From: an uncultured Candidatus Saccharibacteria bacterium | GTDB lineage: Bacteria > Patescibacteriota > Saccharimonadia > CAILAD01 > GCA-016700035 | Direction: 5' to 3' | DNA: 16,601 nucleotides | NCBI GenBank assembly: GCA_937996675.1 | Contig: CALKUN010000073.1 | Location: 1-16,601, forward strand | In this document: positions 14,655 to 16,601 of the stretch, piece by piece | Layout: each line of letters begins with the position of its first letter | Numbering within the stretch: position 1 is the stretch's first letter | Position numbers and translations under genes: made by a program | Notes under the pieces: generated by a model | What the model was told of the DNA's origin: nothing | The model's input: only the letters and a program-made list of their open reading frames with translations | Database searches by the model: none

Positions 14655-14685
14655 CCCCGCTTCACTTCAGCGTGAAGCGGGGTTT
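14655..14685 (+). terminator. Terminator between the two paralogues
   Basis: A perfect 11-bp stem CCCCGCTTCAC/GTGAAGCGGGG with a 6-base loop, followed by only three T. It overlaps the -35 region of the next promoter. Confidence 0.7.
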
Positions 14686-14688
14686 GCA

Positions 14689-14694
14689 TATAAT
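14689..14694 (+). promoter_or_regulatory. -10 box of paralogue 2
   Basis: A perfect TATAAT begins 3 bases after the terminator T-tract. The -35 at 17 bases (TTCAGC) falls in the terminator loop. The leader is about 32 bases. Confidence 0.55.
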
Positions 14695-14732
14695 AACGCT
14701 CAACCTTGCAGATAGGTGGGGGTAATCGCATA

Positions 14733-15494
14733 ATGCAGAGTTTCATGACCAAGCAACGCTTTCGCCTGATTGGCGCCATACTTTTCCTCGGGGTGAGCGT
14801 CTTAGTGTTTTTTCTTACTCGGCCCACCCAGCTCGTAGAACGTGATGTGTCTACCGAAACATCTCTGCCAGACGAGCCTGCCAATAGTCCCTATCTAGCC
14901 AACCACCGTAACATCCTTACCACTTGGTTTCGAGGTGGCACTCCGGCCGGAGTTGGCGACCGTGGTACCTCAAACGTGAAATCTGCCTGGTACAAAGACT
15001 GGCGTCTCCATCTAGGTGGCGCCGATACTGGTCAGCTTGCATTGACTCGGCCCGGCCTCGATAACCTCTACTATTTCGCACTCCCCTGCCCTGACTACAA
15101 CGAGCAAGGCATCATCCCCGCCCACATCGACCAGGCTCGCGCCGCTGGCCTCAGTCTTCCAGCGACTATCGATAAAAATCACTCTGCTTTCAAAAATCTC
15201 TGGATCCAAGTTCGCTACGGATCCAAGACGGTCTACGCTCAGTGGGAAGACGTCGGTCCGCTCGGCCCAAACGTAAAGAATGATTGCGCATACGTCTTCG
15301 GCAGCTCGCGACCACTCCAAGAAAAGACCAAGACAATTGATTCGGCTCTCGATCTGTCGCCTTCCGCCTATAGTTACCTCCAAAGTAACCTAGACACCGG
15401 AGTTATCAAAACGAGCTGGGCTTTCGTATCAGCCGAGGCCGTGCCCGATGGCCCCTGGAAAGCTAACGTCACAACCGCCGGTCCAGACTGGTAA
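14733..15494 (+). CDS. Membrane-anchored DPBB-like extracytoplasmic protein, paralogue 2
   Basis: Encodes 253 residues from the ATG at 14733, which follows TATAAT and a G-rich AGGTGGGGG; the in-frame ATG at 14745 is an alternative. One membrane span (about 11-28) is followed by a polar linker and the same outer domain as the gene upstream: SAWYKDW, YYFALPCPD, LWIQVRYGSKTVYAQWEDVGPLGP, DCAYVFGSSRP, ALDLSPSAY, AVPDGPWKANVT..PDW. It keeps the DxGP and DLSP barrel motifs and only two of the four cysteines (119 and 185). The Asp/Asn insert of paralogue 1 is absent. Probably a duplicate with changed ligand or wall target. Confidence 0.82.
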   Translation: MQSFMTKQRFRLIGAILFLGVSVLVFFLTRPTQLVERDVSTETSLPDEPANSPYLANHRNILTTWFRGGTPAGVGDRGTSNVKSAWYKDWRLHLGGADTGQLALTRPGLDNLYYFALPCPDYNEQGIIPAHIDQARAAGLSLPATIDKNHSAFKNLWIQVRYGSKTVYAQWEDVGPLGPNVKNDCAYVFGSSRPLQEKTKTIDSALDLSPSAYSYLQSNLDTGVIKTSWAFVSAEAVPDGPWKANVTTAGPDW

Positions 15495-15517
15495 GGCTTT
15501 CATTCAGACCTGAAGAA

Positions 15518-15526
15518 TGCTATTCT
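15518..15526 (+). promoter_or_regulatory. Extended -10 promoter
   Basis: TGC directly before TATTCT (15521-15526), an extended -10 element, about 40 bases before the ATG at 15565. The -35 is weak (TTTCAT). Confidence 0.45.
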
Positions 15527-15564
15527 CGCAAGCATCCGCTTGTCTAGCTTCTCCAGGAGTTCCC

Positions 15565-15963
15565 ATGAGTACCTCTTCGATACCGTCAGTGCCGGGCAGC
15601 CCTTCGCTCGATATCGATCACTACGCACCACCGCCCACCCCCGAACGACCAGCCCAACCGCGTTATCAGCGGCACAGCGACTCCACCGAGTCAGCGTTCG
15701 GTCTGATCTGGCTGGCTGGGATTGGCTTCCTCCTCTACCTGGGTCATTTCCTCGTGATAGCCTTCTGGCTGGACTGGGGTCACACCCAGATCAAGCGCTT
15801 CATCGGCTCTCGACCACGTAACCGAGCCGCGCTGCGAGAGGAGATCAGGCTCAGTGCACAATCGGGTGGTGACCTCGCTCGAACCAGCACCCATCCGACC
15901 ATGCTGTGCTTCTACGCAATCGACAGTGTTTTGGCAGCTCTGATCTGGCGACGTCGTCGCTAG
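15565..15963 (+). CDS. Small two-span membrane protein, unknown function
   Basis: Encodes 132 residues from the ATG at 15565, preceded by CAGGAG at 5 bases; an upstream in-frame ATG at 15517 lies within the promoter and is rejected. Residues 1-60 are Ser/Pro-rich and probably disordered (APPPTPERPAQP). A long hydrophobic segment (about 61-85, FGLIWLAGIGFLLYLGHFLV) is followed by a basic stretch (KRFIGSRPRNRAALR) and a second hydrophobic segment near the C-terminus (CFYAIDSVLAALIW) that ends in four arginines. I do not recognise the family. It lies directly after the two surface proteins and shares their codon style, so a link to the envelope is plausible. Confidence 0.75.
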   Translation: MSTSSIPSVPGSPSLDIDHYAPPPTPERPAQPRYQRHSDSTESAFGLIWLAGIGFLLYLGHFLVIAFWLDWGHTQIKRFIGSRPRNRAALREEIRLSAQSGGDLARTSTHPTMLCFYAIDSVLAALIWRRRR

Positions 15964-15984
15964 GAGCCACGCATCACGCAAAAG

Positions 15985-16025
15985 CACCCCTCCTCTCAGT
16001 CGCGAGAGGAGGGGTGAAATTTTTT
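15985..16025 (+). terminator. Bidirectional terminator between convergent genes
   Basis: A perfect 13-bp stem CACCCCTCCTCTC/GAGAGGAGGGGTG with a 6-base loop, then AAA and six T rightward. It stands between the plus-strand gene ending at 15963 and the minus-strand gene ending at 16024. The T-tract overlaps the last bases of the minus-strand gene. Confidence 0.9.
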
Positions 16026-16601
16026 ATGCTGAAGCATAGTAGTACTGATTGGCTCGGTGGGTTTCACTCACATTCATACGCACAGCTAGCGAGATTCTTC
16101 CCTCGTCGGTCAATGGATGGCCAACCTTGTGTGCGAGTCGGGGGTCGGACCCGGCATCAGGATCAGGAGCCAACAGAAATACCGCTGAGCCAGGAATCAA
16201 CGACAACGTATGGACTGCGCCCTGCCGCGTCTTGACCTTCATCTGAGCGAATCCGCTCAGTGAAAAGACAACCACGATGTGCAGATCCGATGAGAAGTCC
16301 TTGTGCCAGCCACTCTCTGAATCAAGCTCATCGTAAGTCTGTAGCACGACGTCGTTGGGCTGCCAGGCCATCAAGCCGCGTAGCAAACCAGCCCGAGCCC
16401 GAGCTGTCACCAAGTCTTGCGTCTTCTCCACGAGCCAAGCGACCTCCTCGGGCCACTGGCCATCAATGTAGCCATACTGACCGTACGACTGGGACTTTTC
16501 AGACATCCTCACTCGACGATATTCCAACTTTTCCGCGAGAGCAGTGAGAATTCCAGCTGTCTCCGGAAAGAGCCCAGCACGCGCAAATCCATACCCATAG
16601 T
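16024..16601 (-). CDS. 2-oxoglutarate/Fe(II) dioxygenase-like protein, 5'-truncated
   Basis: The frame is open to the right edge, so the true start is outside the window; 192 codons are visible. The C-terminal half has the pattern of a double-stranded beta-helix dioxygenase: HKD of SGWHKDFSSDL as the HxD iron motif, strands HIVVVFSLSGFAQMKV and LIPGSAVFLLAP, a distal His in LAHKVGHP, and RISLAVR with the Arg that would bind 2-oxoglutarate. The order and spacing recall AlkB- or P4H-like enzymes, but AlkB nucleotide-recognition elements were not identified, so the substrate is open. The ATG at 16506 and the TTG at 16527 are internal and not needed as starts because upstream sequence (GFARAGLFPETAGILTALAEKL) reads as coding. 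Confidence 0.72.
   Translation of the reverse strand, partial: YGYGFARAGLFPETAGILTALAEKLEYRRVRMSEKSQSYGQYGYIDGQWPEEVAWLVEKTQDLVTARARAGLLRGLMAWQPNDVVLQTYDELDSESGWHKDFSSDLHIVVVFSLSGFAQMKVKTRQGAVHTLSLIPGSAVFLLAPDPDAGSDPRLAHKVGHPLTDEGRISLAVRMNVSETHRANQYYYASA

Noticed and set aside
15517..15564. Upstream ATG for the small two-span protein
   Set aside because: It overlaps the extended -10 box and has no Shine-Dalgarno, while the ATG at 15565 has CAGGAG at good spacing.

Overview
The window looks like a piece of a small-genome bacterium of the Patescibacteria (CPR) group, most like a Saccharibacteria (TM7) relative. This is inferred from gene content and style: a compact groES-groEL operon under a CIRCE operator, a tandem FemA/FemX-type pair, an alpha-phosphohexomutase, a very large polytopic membrane protein, and several small single-membrane-span surface proteins without known names. 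The genes read normally with the standard code (TGA acts as stop, for example after 14650 and at 12818). I saw no insertion sequence, CRISPR array, tRNA or rRNA.

Layout. 1-856: start of an unrecognised 3'-truncated gene (minus) behind a 150-nt structured leader and a strong promoter that contains an inverted repeat. 856-3910: a PRTase-like gene, a terminator, then groEL and groES, all on the minus strand under a CIRCE-controlled promoter. 3917-7610: a membrane protein with about 30 predicted membrane spans and a nucleotidyltransferase-fold protein. 7635-9208: a terminator, a PlsC-like acyltransferase with its own promoter, a 14-bp hairpin, and a probable 44-residue small protein with its own promoter. 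9224-10654: phosphomannomutase/phosphoglucomutase. 10.69-11.75 kb: about 1 kb without convincing protein genes, made of two stretches dense in inverted repeats, each ending in a rightward terminator; the second also has a consensus promoter and two UUCG tetraloop hairpins. 11754-13792: two translationally overlapping FemA/FemX-type genes. 13.8-15.96 kb (plus strand): two paralogous membrane-anchored extracytoplasmic proteins with a likely double-psi beta-barrel core, then a small two-span membrane protein, each with its own promoter. 16024-end: a 5'-truncated 2-oxoglutarate/Fe(II) dioxygenase-like gene on the minus strand.

How the parts relate. Much of the content concerns the cell envelope: peptidoglycan cross-bridge transfer (FemA/X pair), sugar-phosphate supply (hexomutase), phospholipid acylation (PlsC-like) and surface-anchored barrel proteins that could act on cell-wall glycan. 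Two gene styles alternate. Genes with a clear Shine-Dalgarno and a leader include groES, groEL, the PRTase-like gene, the acyltransferase and the small surface proteins. Other genes have a -10 box only 6-11 bases before the ATG and no Shine-Dalgarno, which suggests leaderless mRNAs. By eye, several monocistronic genes also favour C-ending codons more than their neighbours. The most promising undescribed items are the structured RNA at about 11.2-11.75 kb, the switch-like leader at 692-761, and the 44-residue small protein.
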